Source of the DNA: Dehalococcoidia bacterium
GTDB taxonomy: Bacteria; Chloroflexota; Dehalococcoidia; Plut-88900
Direction: 5' to 3'
DNA: 7,172 nt
NCBI GenBank assembly: GCA_012270635.1
Contig: JAAXHX010000144.1
Coordinates: 1-7,172, forward strand
Below are positions 1-6,156 of this stretch, piece after piece (within the stretch, counting starts at the first letter, position 1; each line of letters starts with the position of its first letter). The notes beneath the pieces are model-generated. The model searched no databases. It was not told the origin of the DNA and saw nothing but the letters and a program-made list of their open reading frames with translations. Made by a program: the position numbers and the translations under genes.

Positions 1-335
1 CCGGTCATCTTCTGGGCCTCGTGCAGTTTCTTGCGGTAGGAGACCCCGCCGGAGAAGGAGAGCGGGTCCATGGAGACCAGGGAACGGTTCAGCTCCTTGA
101 ATGTTCCTTCGTCGGCAAGGAGCCTGATCCGCTCTCGCGCCGAGATGTTGAAGTGAAACCCGCAGTGGCTGCAGGTCTTGAACTTCTCGTAAGACCGGGA
201 CCCTGTCAGGAAAGCGCCGCAGGAGAGGCAGACCCGGGGATCGGGGTCTTCCGCCGGGCCATGATCGCCACTGCCCCTGATAAAGGAACTCAGGAGGTCG
301 ACGAGCCTCCGTGTCCTCTGCCTAGTAGTCGTCAT
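1..335 (-). CDS. accD: Acetyl-CoA carboxylase carboxyltransferase subunit beta, 5' part
   Basis: AccD is the zinc-binding beta subunit of the cytosolic carboxyltransferase, which with AccA moves CO2 from carboxybiotin to acetyl-CoA to give malonyl-CoA. Translating the minus strand gives 111 residues before the window edge cuts the gene, against roughly 280-300 for the whole family. The N-terminal zinc ribbon is intact: Cys36-x2-Cys39, 15 residues, then Cys55-x2-Cys58 (CLSC and CSHC), followed by the family sequence GFHFNISARERIRLLADEG and a region matching the start of the crotonase-like domain (FSGGVSYRKKLHEAQKMT). The chosen ATG (335-333) lies inside the last codons of ftsK, overlapping it by 14 nt in another frame, and a GAGG lies 3 nt upstream; this implies translation coupled to ftsK. 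No other good in-frame start lies between it and the zinc ribbon. Product identity is near certain from the ribbon and flanking sequence; the exact start is less sure. Whether accA follows or is fused cannot be seen. Confidence 0.93.
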   Translation of the reverse strand, partial: MTTTRQRTRRLVDLLSSFIRGSGDHGPAEDPDPRVCLSCGAFLTGSRSYEKFKTCSHCGFHFNISARERIRLLADEGTFKELNRSLVSMDPLSFSGGVSYRKKLHEAQKMT

Positions 336-2859
336 CGTCCTCGTCGGGTTTCAACACGGTGCGAGACTTCCCGGGTTCTCCCGCGGACACTATCCCATTC
401 TCCTCCAGCTGGTCAAGGAGGCTGGCGGCCTTCGGGTAGCCGATTCCCAGTCTTCTTTGCAGCAGGGACGCCGAGACGCTCTTATGCCGCATGGCGAGGC
501 CGCGGGCCCTCGTGAACATCGGGTCCTCGTTTTCCTGGATCTCCCGGAGGGTGTCTGACGTGCCGGTCCACAGCGACGGCGTGAAGACCGGCTCTTGAGA
601 CTCGGGCTGCTCGTCTCCCGGTTCCGATCCCCGGAGTTCCTCTATCGAAGGAGGTTCGGCGACTCCACCCACCTTCTCGGACCAGAAATGGACTATGCGC
701 TCGACTTCGATGTCGGACAGGTAGACGCCCTGCAATCTCTTGGGCTTGGCCGCATCGGAGGGCAGGTAGAGCATGTCTCCCCGGCCGAGCAGTTTCTCGG
801 CGCCCGGGGAGTCCAGGATGACTCGGGAATCTGTCATGGAGGTTACGGCGAAGCTGATCCGGGTCGGGAAGTTGGCCTTGATCAGCCCCGTGATGACGTC
901 CACCGAGGGCCGCTGGGTGGCGACTATCAGGTGTATCCCCGTGGCCCGGCCCATCTGGGCCAGGCGGGTCAGGGATTGCTCCACGTCGAAGGGGGCCATC
1001 ACCATCAGGTCAGCCAACTCATCGATGACCACGACGAGGTAGGGCATGCGCTCTTCTTCTGAGACCTTGTCGTTGTACCCGCTGATGTTGCGGGCGCCCG
1101 CTCCGGCCATGACCTTGTACCTGCGGTCCATCTCCTCGGTCAGCCACTTGAGGGCGCCCACCACCTTGTCCATGTCCATGATGACGGGTGTCGCTAGGTG
1201 GGGCACGGTGCTGAAGGGCACCAGCTCCACACGCTTGGGGTCCACCATGACGAACTGCACGTCCCGGGGAGTGTTGTTCATGAGCAGACAGGAGATGAAG
1301 GAGGTTATGCAGACGCTCTTGCCGCTGCCGGTGGAGCCGGCGATGAGAAGGTGGGGCATTGCGGCAAGATCGCCCATGACCATCTGGCCGGCGCTGCCTT
1401 TGCCCAGGGCCACGGCGAGCTTGGACTTGCCCAGCATCTTTCGGAACTCGGGGCTGGCGAGGGCCTCCTTGAGACCCACCACCCCCATGGTGACGTTGGG
1501 GACCTCAATGCCGACGAGGGCCTTGCCCGGTACGGGGGCCTCGATGCGAATGGTGGGCGCAGCCATAGCGAGGGCCAGGTCCTTGTCCAGCGCAGCGATC
1601 TGGTCGACGCGCACTCTCTTCTTGGACACTTCCTCTCGACGCATAACCGGCTTGCCGGTCTCGTCCACCTTGAGCTTCCCTTCCGCGTCCCTCTCCCTCA
1701 CCTCCCTGTATTTCCTGAACCACCCGGGTTCGACTCCGAACTGGGTGACGGTCGGGCCTGGGTTTATCTGGGTCACCTTGGCATCTATGCCGTGGCTGGC
1801 CAGGGCCTCTTCGATTTGCTCGGCGCGACTCTGGTGGTCCGCGGGAAGCGTCTCGACCTCCTCGGCGGTCTCCAGGACGTCGAGGGGCGGGACAGCAGGT
1901 CCCGTGTCCTCGACGTGGGGTGCGGAGGCCCCGTTGGTCGGGTGGGGACCGGCAGGCATGGACTCCGCGAACATGGACTCCTGCTTAGGCGGGTCTGCCG
2001 CGAAGGGTGGCCCAATGTCCTCAGGCTCCTCGTCGTTATATTCTTCTTCCTGGTCTTCCTCATTCTCCTCCTCAAGGTCGGCTGGTACGACGCTTGCACG
2101 AGGGGGAGCGGGCTCAGCCATGACGAGGGATTCGGCGACGGCCGATTCGTAGTTGAACTCTTCGGATGGCGCCGGCTCCTCGGGGGCTTCCGCCCGGGGG
2201 CGGACCAAGCCCATTCTCGGCCACATCTCCGACACGTTGAGGCGGGGCGGGCTCACCCGGTTCAAGGACACCACCATGCTTCGAATCTGTCGGGCCTCGT
2301 ACCAGTCCCGTATCCTGCTAAAGGAGGCGCCCATCAGCCGGAAAATCAGCGCGATGGACCAAACCAGGGACAGCAGGGCTACGAGGGTGGCTTGAAGGGA
2401 GAACTTAGGGACGATCAGGTAGCAGGCAAACAGGGCCATGCCGCCAAGGCGCGCTATGCCCCACCTGTCCTGGTCCCCGATTATGGCAACCCCAACTTCT
2501 CCACCCATGGTCACGTCCCTGAGGACGCCATACTCATAGCTGAAGAACGCCATGCACCCGAAGGTTATGGCGCCCGCGGTTACCGCTGCCAGCCACCAGT
2601 TGAACTTGACCAGCAAGGTCTTGGGGTACCGGACGGCGACTATGAAGGCCAGTACGGCCATCCCTCCGACGGGGCCCATGGCGAGGCCGAAGGTCTTGAT
2701 GAGGGTTTCCCGGAAGATTACGGCTGGGGGAGCGAGAAGTATTAGTAAGACTATTGCTATAACCAGCCAACGGGCTTCGGGGTTCAACCTCCCTGTGTCC
2801 GTCATGTTCAGGTCCCACCCCGTGGGGCCTCTGGCGCGAAGGGCTCTCGTCCTAGCCAT
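322..2859 (-). CDS. ftsK: DNA translocase FtsK/SpoIIIE family
   Basis: This membrane-anchored, ATP-driven hexameric DNA pump clears and aligns chromosome termini at the division septum. The protein has 845 residues. Hydrophobic segments lie at about 31-49, 58-76, 88-106, 134-150 and 155-176. A poorly conserved linker of about 165 residues follows, with a very acidic run at about 259-281. The alpha domain starts near 343 and contains a charged insertion at about 380-414. The motor has Walker A GSTGSGKS at 508-515 and Walker B VVVIDELADL with Asp613-Glu614, plus the family block VMVDPKRVEL. The C-terminal gamma winged helix, which in the family reads polar DNA signals, is at about 779-838 (SASLLQRRLGIGYPKAASLL), followed by an acidic tail DEDDDDY. 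The start at 2859 is chosen because AAAGGAGG lies 7 nt before it; a frame extension to 2919 would run into rnj and lacks this site. It lies 46 nt after rnj and overlaps accD. Identity is very secure; which Xer partner or DNA signal it uses is not visible. Confidence 0.97.
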   Translation of the reverse strand: MARTRALRARGPTGWDLNMTDTGRLNPEARWLVIAIVLLILLAPPAVIFRETLIKTFGLAMGPVGGMAVLAFIVAVRYPKTLLVKFNWWLAAVTAGAITFGCMAFFSYEYGVLRDVTMGGEVGVAIIGDQDRWGIARLGGMALFACYLIVPKFSLQATLVALLSLVWSIALIFRLMGASFSRIRDWYEARQIRSMVVSLNRVSPPRLNVSEMWPRMGLVRPRAEAPEEPAPSEEFNYESAVAESLVMAEPAPPRASVVPADLEEENEEDQEEEYNDEEPEDIGPPFAADPPKQESMFAESMPAGPHPTNGASAPHVEDTGPAVPPLDVLETAEEVETLPADHQSRAEQIEEALASHGIDAKVTQINPGPTVTQFGVEPGWFRKYREVRERDAEGKLKVDETGKPVMRREEVSKKRVRVDQIAALDKDLALAMAAPTIRIEAPVPGKALVGIEVPNVTMGVVGLKEALASPEFRKMLGKSKLAVALGKGSAGQMVMGDLAAMPHLLIAGSTGSGKSVCITSFISCLLMNNTPRDVQFVMVDPKRVELVPFSTVPHLATPVIMDMDKVVGALKWLTEEMDRRYKVMAGAGARNISGYNDKVSEEERMPYLVVVIDELADLMVMAPFDVEQSLTRLAQMGRATGIHLIVATQRPSVDVITGLIKANFPTRISFAVTSMTDSRVILDSPGAEKLLGRGDMLYLPSDAAKPKRLQGVYLSDIEVERIVHFWSEKVGGVAEPPSIEELRGSEPGDEQPESQEPVFTPSLWTGTSDTLREIQENEDPMFTRARGLAMRHKSVSASLLQRRLGIGYPKAASLLDQLEENGIVSAGEPGKSRTVLKPDEDDDDY

Positions 2860-2880
2860 AGCCGGTCCTCCTTTCTCCTG
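2860..2880 (-). promoter_or_regulatory. Strong ribosome binding site of ftsK
   Basis: On the minus strand AGGAGAAAGGAGG precedes the ATG at 2859, with 7 nt between AAAGGAGG and the start codon. This near-perfect Shine-Dalgarno sequence decides the ftsK start and excludes the longer frame beginning at 2919. Confidence 0.85.
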
Positions 2881-2905
2881 TATTCGACGTCCATGTACAA
2901 GCGCC

Positions 2906-4561
2906 TCACCCTTCCACAACTATCGGAAGGATTATCGGGCGGCGTTTGGTCTCTTGGTGATAGTATTTCTTCAGCGCGGACTTGATGCTCGTCTCCAGGT
3001 TGGCGCCTGCCCGGGCGCCGTTCAACTGCTCAACGGTTTCTGCTACCACTTTACGGGTGCCCCTTATAAGAGCAGGGGTTTCGGAGGCGTCGGCGAAACC
3101 CTGGGTCACGACCTCCGGGTCTCCGTCCATTTTGCCGGTGGCCCTATCCAAACTTAACGTAATTATAACAAACCCGTCCCTGGCGAGCTTCCTGCGGTCC
3201 TTGAGGACCTTGCTGTCGGTGGGCCACCGACCACTGCCGTCGAGATACACGGGCCCCGCCGGCACGGGATCGGCCCGCCGGGCCTTCTGCCCCGAAATCT
3301 CCAAAACGTCCCCGTTGTCCAAGACGAAGGTGTTGTCGGGGTCCACGCCCATGGTCTGCGCCAGCTTGGCATGAATCACCAGGTGCCGGTGCTCCCCGTG
3401 GACGGGCACGAAGAATCGGGGGCGGGTCAATCCCAGCATCAGCTTGAGCTCTTCCTGGCTCGCATGCCCGTGCACGTGGACTTCCCTTAATCGTCCGTAG
3501 AGAACGTTGGCGCCCAGCCGGAACAGGTTGTCTATGGTCTTTCCTATGAGGCCCTGGTTGCCGGGTATGGGCGTAGCAGATATGACCACCGTGTCCAGCG
3601 CCTCGATCTCGATGTGCTTGTGCTCGCCGTTGGCTATCCTGCTGAGCGCCGAGGACGGTTCCCCCTGGGTGCCCGTCAATACGATGGCAACCCGTCTCGG
3701 GGGGAGCTTCCCGGCATCCTCCAGGCTGACGAGCGTACCCTCGGGCACGTCCAGATAGCCAAGCTTTTCCGAAAGATGGACGGTTTCCACCATGCTCCGG
3801 CCCTCGACGCACACCTTCCGCCCATTGGCGACCGCCGCATCTATGACCTGCTGGACCCGAGACACCAGCGAAGCAAAGGTGGCCACTATCACCCGGCCCT
3901 CGGCTTCGCTCATGATCTGTCTAAGCGTCCCGCCCACCGTCTGCTCGGAGGGCGTGTAGCCGGGAAGCTCTGCGTAGGTCGAGTCGGAAAGGAGCAGCTG
4001 CACGCCCTCGTCACCGAGCTGGGCCAGCCGGGAGAGGTCCGCGGGCCTGCCGTCCACGGGCGTATGGTCGAACTTGAAATCGCCGGTGTGGACGACCGTG
4101 CCTCCCGGGTATCTGAGCACCAGTCCCGTGGAGTCCGGTATGCTGTGGCAGACCCTGAAACTCTCCACCGTGAAGGCCCCGAGGGCGTAGGGGACGCCGG
4201 GCGTGGACACCTCCAGCCGGGCGCTCTTCAGTTTGCCGTAACCCTTCAGCTTGGCCGCAATCAGACCTTCGGCCAGGCGCGGGGCGTAGACCGGGGCATC
4301 CAGCCGGTCCAGGACGAAGGGGAGCGCGCCCGTATGGTCTTCGTGCCCGTGGGTGATCGCAATACCCCGGACCCTGGAGGCGTTCTCGGTAAGGTAGGAG
4401 ATGTCGGGGATGACCAGGTTTATTCCTGGCAGGTCTTCCCCGGGAAACATGACTCCGGCATCTATGACGACGATATCATCGTCATATTCCAATGCCAGCA
4501 TGTTCTTCCCTATCTCACCTAAACCACCTAGCGGAATTACTTTGAGGGGGGATTTGGACAT
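2906..4561 (-). CDS. rnj: Ribonuclease J (metallo-beta-lactamase/beta-CASP)
   Basis: RNase J is a cytosolic zinc-dependent ribonuclease with 5'-3' exonuclease and endonuclease activity, acting in mRNA decay and rRNA/mRNA 5' processing in bacteria that rely on it. The 551-residue length is normal for the family. It opens with IPLGGLGEIGKNM, then the metal motif H71-x-H73-x-D75-H76 (THGHEDHTGALPF), His139, Asp161 in TGDFKFD, and LSDST with Asp193. The beta-CASP part follows, with TGTQGEP at 297-302, SATPIPGNQ around 329-336, the HVHGHAS block at 362-368 and PVHGEHRHL around 386-394. The C-terminal domain (about 450-551) is present, so all catalytic motifs are intact. The ATG lies only 8 nt after the udg stop, and those 8 nt contain no Shine-Dalgarno sequence, so translation probably depends on termination-reinitiation from udg. 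Other beta-CASP proteins (CPSF-like, ComEC-like) are excluded by the RNase J-specific N-terminus and length. Confidence 0.97.
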   Translation of the reverse strand: MSKSPLKVIPLGGLGEIGKNMLALEYDDDIVVIDAGVMFPGEDLPGINLVIPDISYLTENASRVRGIAITHGHEDHTGALPFVLDRLDAPVYAPRLAEGLIAAKLKGYGKLKSARLEVSTPGVPYALGAFTVESFRVCHSIPDSTGLVLRYPGGTVVHTGDFKFDHTPVDGRPADLSRLAQLGDEGVQLLLSDSTYAELPGYTPSEQTVGGTLRQIMSEAEGRVIVATFASLVSRVQQVIDAAVANGRKVCVEGRSMVETVHLSEKLGYLDVPEGTLVSLEDAGKLPPRRVAIVLTGTQGEPSSALSRIANGEHKHIEIEALDTVVISATPIPGNQGLIGKTIDNLFRLGANVLYGRLREVHVHGHASQEELKLMLGLTRPRFFVPVHGEHRHLVIHAKLAQTMGVDPDNTFVLDNGDVLEISGQKARRADPVPAGPVYLDGSGRWPTDSKVLKDRRKLARDGFVIITLSLDRATGKMDGDPEVVTQGFADASETPALIRGTRKVVAETVEQLNGARAGANLETSIKSALKKYYHQETKRRPIILPIVVEG

Positions 4562-4569
4562 GGGGCGAA

Positions 4570-5163
4570 TTAAAACATCGACAATTGCTCGGGTCGGGCC
4601 TCTTCTTGGGGGACCTGCTCCTCCTGCGCCAACACCCCCGGAATCTTCTTCATATCCTCGATCAAGGTATCCCGTAGTCTCTGCTGATGCAAGGCAGCGG
4701 CGGGATGATACATGGCGAAGACCAATCGGCCGTCGATGCTCCTAGCCGTCCCGTGCATCTTGCCTATGGCCTCCCCTGGGAAGAATCGGGCCATTGAATG
4801 ACGGCCCAACGTGACTATCAGATCGGGGTCAAGGAGATTGATTTGCTCCTCGAGCCACGGCCTGCAGGCCTCCACCTCCTCGGGCAGAGGGTCACGATTC
4901 CCGGGAGGGCGGCACTTGATTATGTTGGTTATGTAGACGTCCTGCCGTTCCATATCTATAGCGGCCAACAACTCTTCCAGGAACTTCCCCGCGGGCCCAA
5001 CGAAGGGACGACCCTGCCTGTCTTCATGGAACCCCGGCCCTTCACCGATGAACATGATTTTAGGATTCTGCGGCCCTTCTCCCGGAACAACCGTAGTGCG
5101 TCCCTCACAGAGGCCGCAGGAGGTGCACTCCTTGATCCGGTTGTGCAGTTGGTCAAGCGCCAA
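4570..5163 (-). CDS. udg: Family 4 uracil-DNA glycosylase (4Fe-4S)
   Basis: This enzyme removes uracil produced by cytosine deamination or misincorporation, starting base-excision repair in the cytosol. The 197-residue length fits the family. Cluster ligands are likely Cys13, Cys16, Cys84 (KCRPPGNRDP) and Cys100, the family 4 pattern. The uracil-pocket motif GEGPG is at 40-44, usually GEAPG in relatives, followed by the conserved RPFVGPAGKFL at 52-62. The HPAA motif is at 153-156 in MYHPAAALHQ. The start is TTG at 5163: in this frame a TGA lies six codons upstream, and no ATG or GTG occurs before the first conserved residues. AAAGG lies 11 nt before TTG, rather far, which together with the rare start suggests modest expression. 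The final residues QLSMF resemble a beta-clamp-binding peptide (see findings). It is the first gene of the likely udg-rnj-ftsK-accD operon. Family 5 UDG is less likely given the GEGPG/HPAA motifs and size. Confidence 0.94.
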   Translation of the reverse strand: MALDQLHNRIKECTSCGLCEGRTTVVPGEGPQNPKIMFIGEGPGFHEDRQGRPFVGPAGKFLEELLAAIDMERQDVYITNIIKCRPPGNRDPLPEEVEACRPWLEEQINLLDPDLIVTLGRHSMARFFPGEAIGKMHGTARSIDGRLVFAMYHPAAALHQQRLRDTLIEDMKKIPGVLAQEEQVPQEEARPEQLSMF

Positions 5164-5310
5164 AGATACGACAACCTTTCACGCGACGCATGGCCGCAAT
5201 GGAGAGCGGGCCCTTTCTGGGCTACAGGTCTTATCGGGCCGGGGGTTCGGGGACTGGGTGACGCCTTTCATCACACCCAAGAAACTGGAATATCCGAATA
5301 ATGCGCTTGG

Positions 5311-5340
5311 AGTATAGCATTGCCCGTAAACGGGCCGCAA
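5311..5340 (-). promoter_or_regulatory. Candidate sigma-70-type promoter for udg-rnj-ftsK-accD
   Basis: Reading the minus strand, TTGCGG (5340-5335) is followed after 18 nt by TATACT (5316-5311), preceded by TG one base upstream, i.e. an extended -10 (TGCTATACT). It is the only promoter-like pair I noticed in the spacer, and it points into udg. The -35 matches the consensus only in its first three bases, as is common when an extended -10 is present. This is inferred from sequence only. Confidence 0.5.
5322..5335. repeat. 14-nt inverted repeat inside the udg promoter (possible operator)
   Basis: GCCCGT-AA-ACGGGC is a perfect dyad with two 6-bp arms around a 2-bp centre. It fills most of the space between the candidate -35 and -10 boxes, the usual place for a repressor site or for an activator that realigns the boxes. 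It does not match a regulator site I recognise; in particular it is not the GAAC-N4-GTTC type of LexA box. Confidence 0.45.
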
Positions 5341-5411
5341 CACCGAACAGTGCGGGGGTATTGATGGATGAAAAACGCGGTCCGGGTTGCGCGCGGCGGG
5401 GGCTGGGAGGG

Positions 5412-5672
5412 TCAGGAGCCCGTGTCTACGTGCTCCGAGATGAAGTCGACGGCGTCCTGGACGGTGAGTATCTTCTCGGCGTCCTCGTCGGCGATCTCCA
5501 GCTTCTGGTCTCCCTCGCTGAACTCGTCCTCGAGGGCCATTATCAGTTCAACGAGGTCCAGGGAATCGGCGTTGAGGTCGTCGATAAACGACGCGGAGGA
5601 AGTCACTTCGGACTCTTCGACGCCGAGCTGCTCGACTATTATCTTCTTCACCCTGTCATGGACTGAGGTCAT
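5412..5672 (-). CDS. acpP: Acyl carrier protein
   Basis: AcpP is the small acidic cytosolic carrier that holds growing fatty acyl chains on a 4'-phosphopantetheine arm. The 86-residue protein has the attachment site [20 protein letters not shown] with Ser37 as the modified serine; the more usual residue at Asn34 is Gly. Helix I ([12 protein letters not shown]) and the end of the fold ([17 protein letters not shown]) match family type. Compared with the E. coli protein about five residues are inserted at 52-57 (SEGDQK), between helix II and the short helix III, accounting for part of the extra length over the usual 77-80. A clear AGGAG lies 7 nt before the ATG at 5672. It is the last gene of the fab cluster; a fabF gene, which often follows acpP, is absent here. 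Dedicated secondary-metabolite carriers are less likely given its fabD/fabG neighbours. Confidence 0.95.
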   Translation of the reverse strand: MTSVHDRVKKIIVEQLGVEESEVTSSASFIDDLNADSLDLVELIMALEDEFSEGDQKLEIADEDAEKILTVQDAVDFISEHVDTGS

Positions 5673-5690
5673 TGGGTAACTCCTGTGAGT
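5673..5690 (-). promoter_or_regulatory. Ribosome binding site of acpP
   Basis: On the minus strand CAGGAG lies 7 nt upstream of the ATG at 5672. This strong Shine-Dalgarno sequence fixes the start and fits the high synthesis rate expected of acyl carrier protein. Confidence 0.75.
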
Positions 5691-5706
5691 AGCTGCTAAT
5701 TGCCTA

Positions 5707-5736
5707 TATGTAAAGGCTATGGGGTCGCCGTGTCAA
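5707..5736 (-). promoter_or_regulatory. Candidate internal promoter for acpP
   Basis: The minus strand has a perfect TTGACA (5736-5731), an 18-nt spacer and TACATA (5712-5707), which is a weak -10. Shifting by one base gives TTACAT at 17 nt spacing, equally weak. The -35 overlaps the nusB stop codon. Transcription starting near 5700 would give a leader of about 28 nt carrying the acpP ribosome binding site. It would allow acpP to be made in excess over fabD, fabG and nusB. Confidence 0.5.
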
Positions 5737-6143
5737 GCGTGACGCTCGGCCATAAGGCTCCCCAGGACGCCGTTCACGAAACGCGGGGAACTGTCGCTTC
5801 CGAAGGACTTGGCCAACTCAACTGCCTCGTTGGCCACGGCCTTGGGAGGGGTGTCGGTTGGCGCCGTGATCTCGTATACGGCGATGCGCAAGATGTTGCG
5901 GTCTATGGAAGAAAGCTGGGCAACCGGCCAATTGGGGGCATAGGACTCGATTATCCTATCGAGCTTTCCTATCCGGCCCATGACGCCCTTTGCAAGCTCA
6001 GCCCCGAATCGCCAGGCGTCGTCCGCCGAGTCATCGCTCCCCTTGGACCGGTCCAGGATGGCATTGACGTCGTGGCGGGCGGTGTCGGCTTCATACAGGG
6101 TCTGCAATGCCAGGATCCTGCCTTTTCGCCTGGGGCCGGGCAT
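5733..6143 (-). CDS. nusB: Transcription antitermination factor NusB
   Basis: NusB is a small cytosolic all-helical protein that with NusE (ribosomal protein S10) binds boxA RNA and promotes antitermination, chiefly on rRNA operons. The 136-residue length is standard. The N-terminal arginine-rich helix RRKGRILALQTLYEAD (5-20) corresponds to the RNA-binding region. The conserved C-terminal blocks follow in order: YAPNWPVAQL (68-77), IDRNILRIAVYE (80-91), NEAVELAKSFGS (105-116) and RFVNGVLGSL (121-130). The start ATG at 6143 has GGGAAG just upstream and lies 13 nt after the fabG stop. It is placed between fabG and acpP, so it is likely co-transcribed with fatty-acid synthesis genes. The archaeal-type or RsmB fusion versions of the NusB fold are excluded by the single-domain length. 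Confidence 0.96.
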   Translation of the reverse strand: MPGPRRKGRILALQTLYEADTARHDVNAILDRSKGSDDSADDAWRFGAELAKGVMGRIGKLDRIIESYAPNWPVAQLSSIDRNILRIAVYEITAPTDTPPKAVANEAVELAKSFGSDSSPRFVNGVLGSLMAERHA

Positions 6144-6156
6144 CGAGCTTCCCAGG

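Larger units (their letters stand above)
5164..5411 (-). other. Intergenic spacer between acpP and udg
   Basis: This 248-nt stretch separates the fatty-acid cluster from the udg operon. I see no convincing gene. A 12-codon minus-strand frame (5191-5153) overlaps the udg start but has no ribosome binding site. On the minus strand a run of five T at 5375-5371 follows a GC-rich stretch just after acpP, but the stem that could form is only about four pairs, so a terminator is not supported. The promoter and inverted repeat are listed separately. The leader between the expected transcription start and the udg TTG would be about 140 nt; it contains a small GCCC-AGAAA-GGGC hairpin around 5207-5219, too weak to name as a riboswitch. 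Confidence 0.6.

Noticed and set aside
1046..2152. Plus-strand open frame of 368 codons, Ser/Thr/Arg-rich
   Set aside because: Another antisense shadow of ftsK; its composition is that of a complementary frame, with no domain pattern.
1198..2745. Plus-strand open frame of 515 codons
   Set aside because: It is wholly antisense to ftsK, has no recognisable motifs, is low in complexity (Gly/His/Leu/Asp-rich) and results from GC-rich codon bias. The minus strand carries full FtsK motifs.
2860..2919. Upstream extension of ftsK by 20 residues
   Set aside because: It would overlap rnj by 14 nt and lacks a ribosome site, whereas AAAGGAGG stands 7 nt before the ATG at 2859.
3614..4522. Plus-strand open frame of 302 codons
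   Set aside because: Antisense to rnj, no motif seen and no ribosome binding site noted.
5153..5191. 12-codon minus-strand frame overlapping the udg start (possible leader peptide)
   Set aside because: No ribosome binding site and no run of regulatory codons; a frame this short arises by chance.
5164..5310. Riboswitch or structured leader before udg
   Set aside because: Only a short 4-bp hairpin was seen and no conserved aptamer motif was recognised; a covariance-model search would be decisive.
5371..5405. Rho-independent terminator after acpP
   Set aside because: Five T residues are present on the minus strand, but the best stem I can draw is about four CG pairs around a ten-base loop; too weak without a folding computation.
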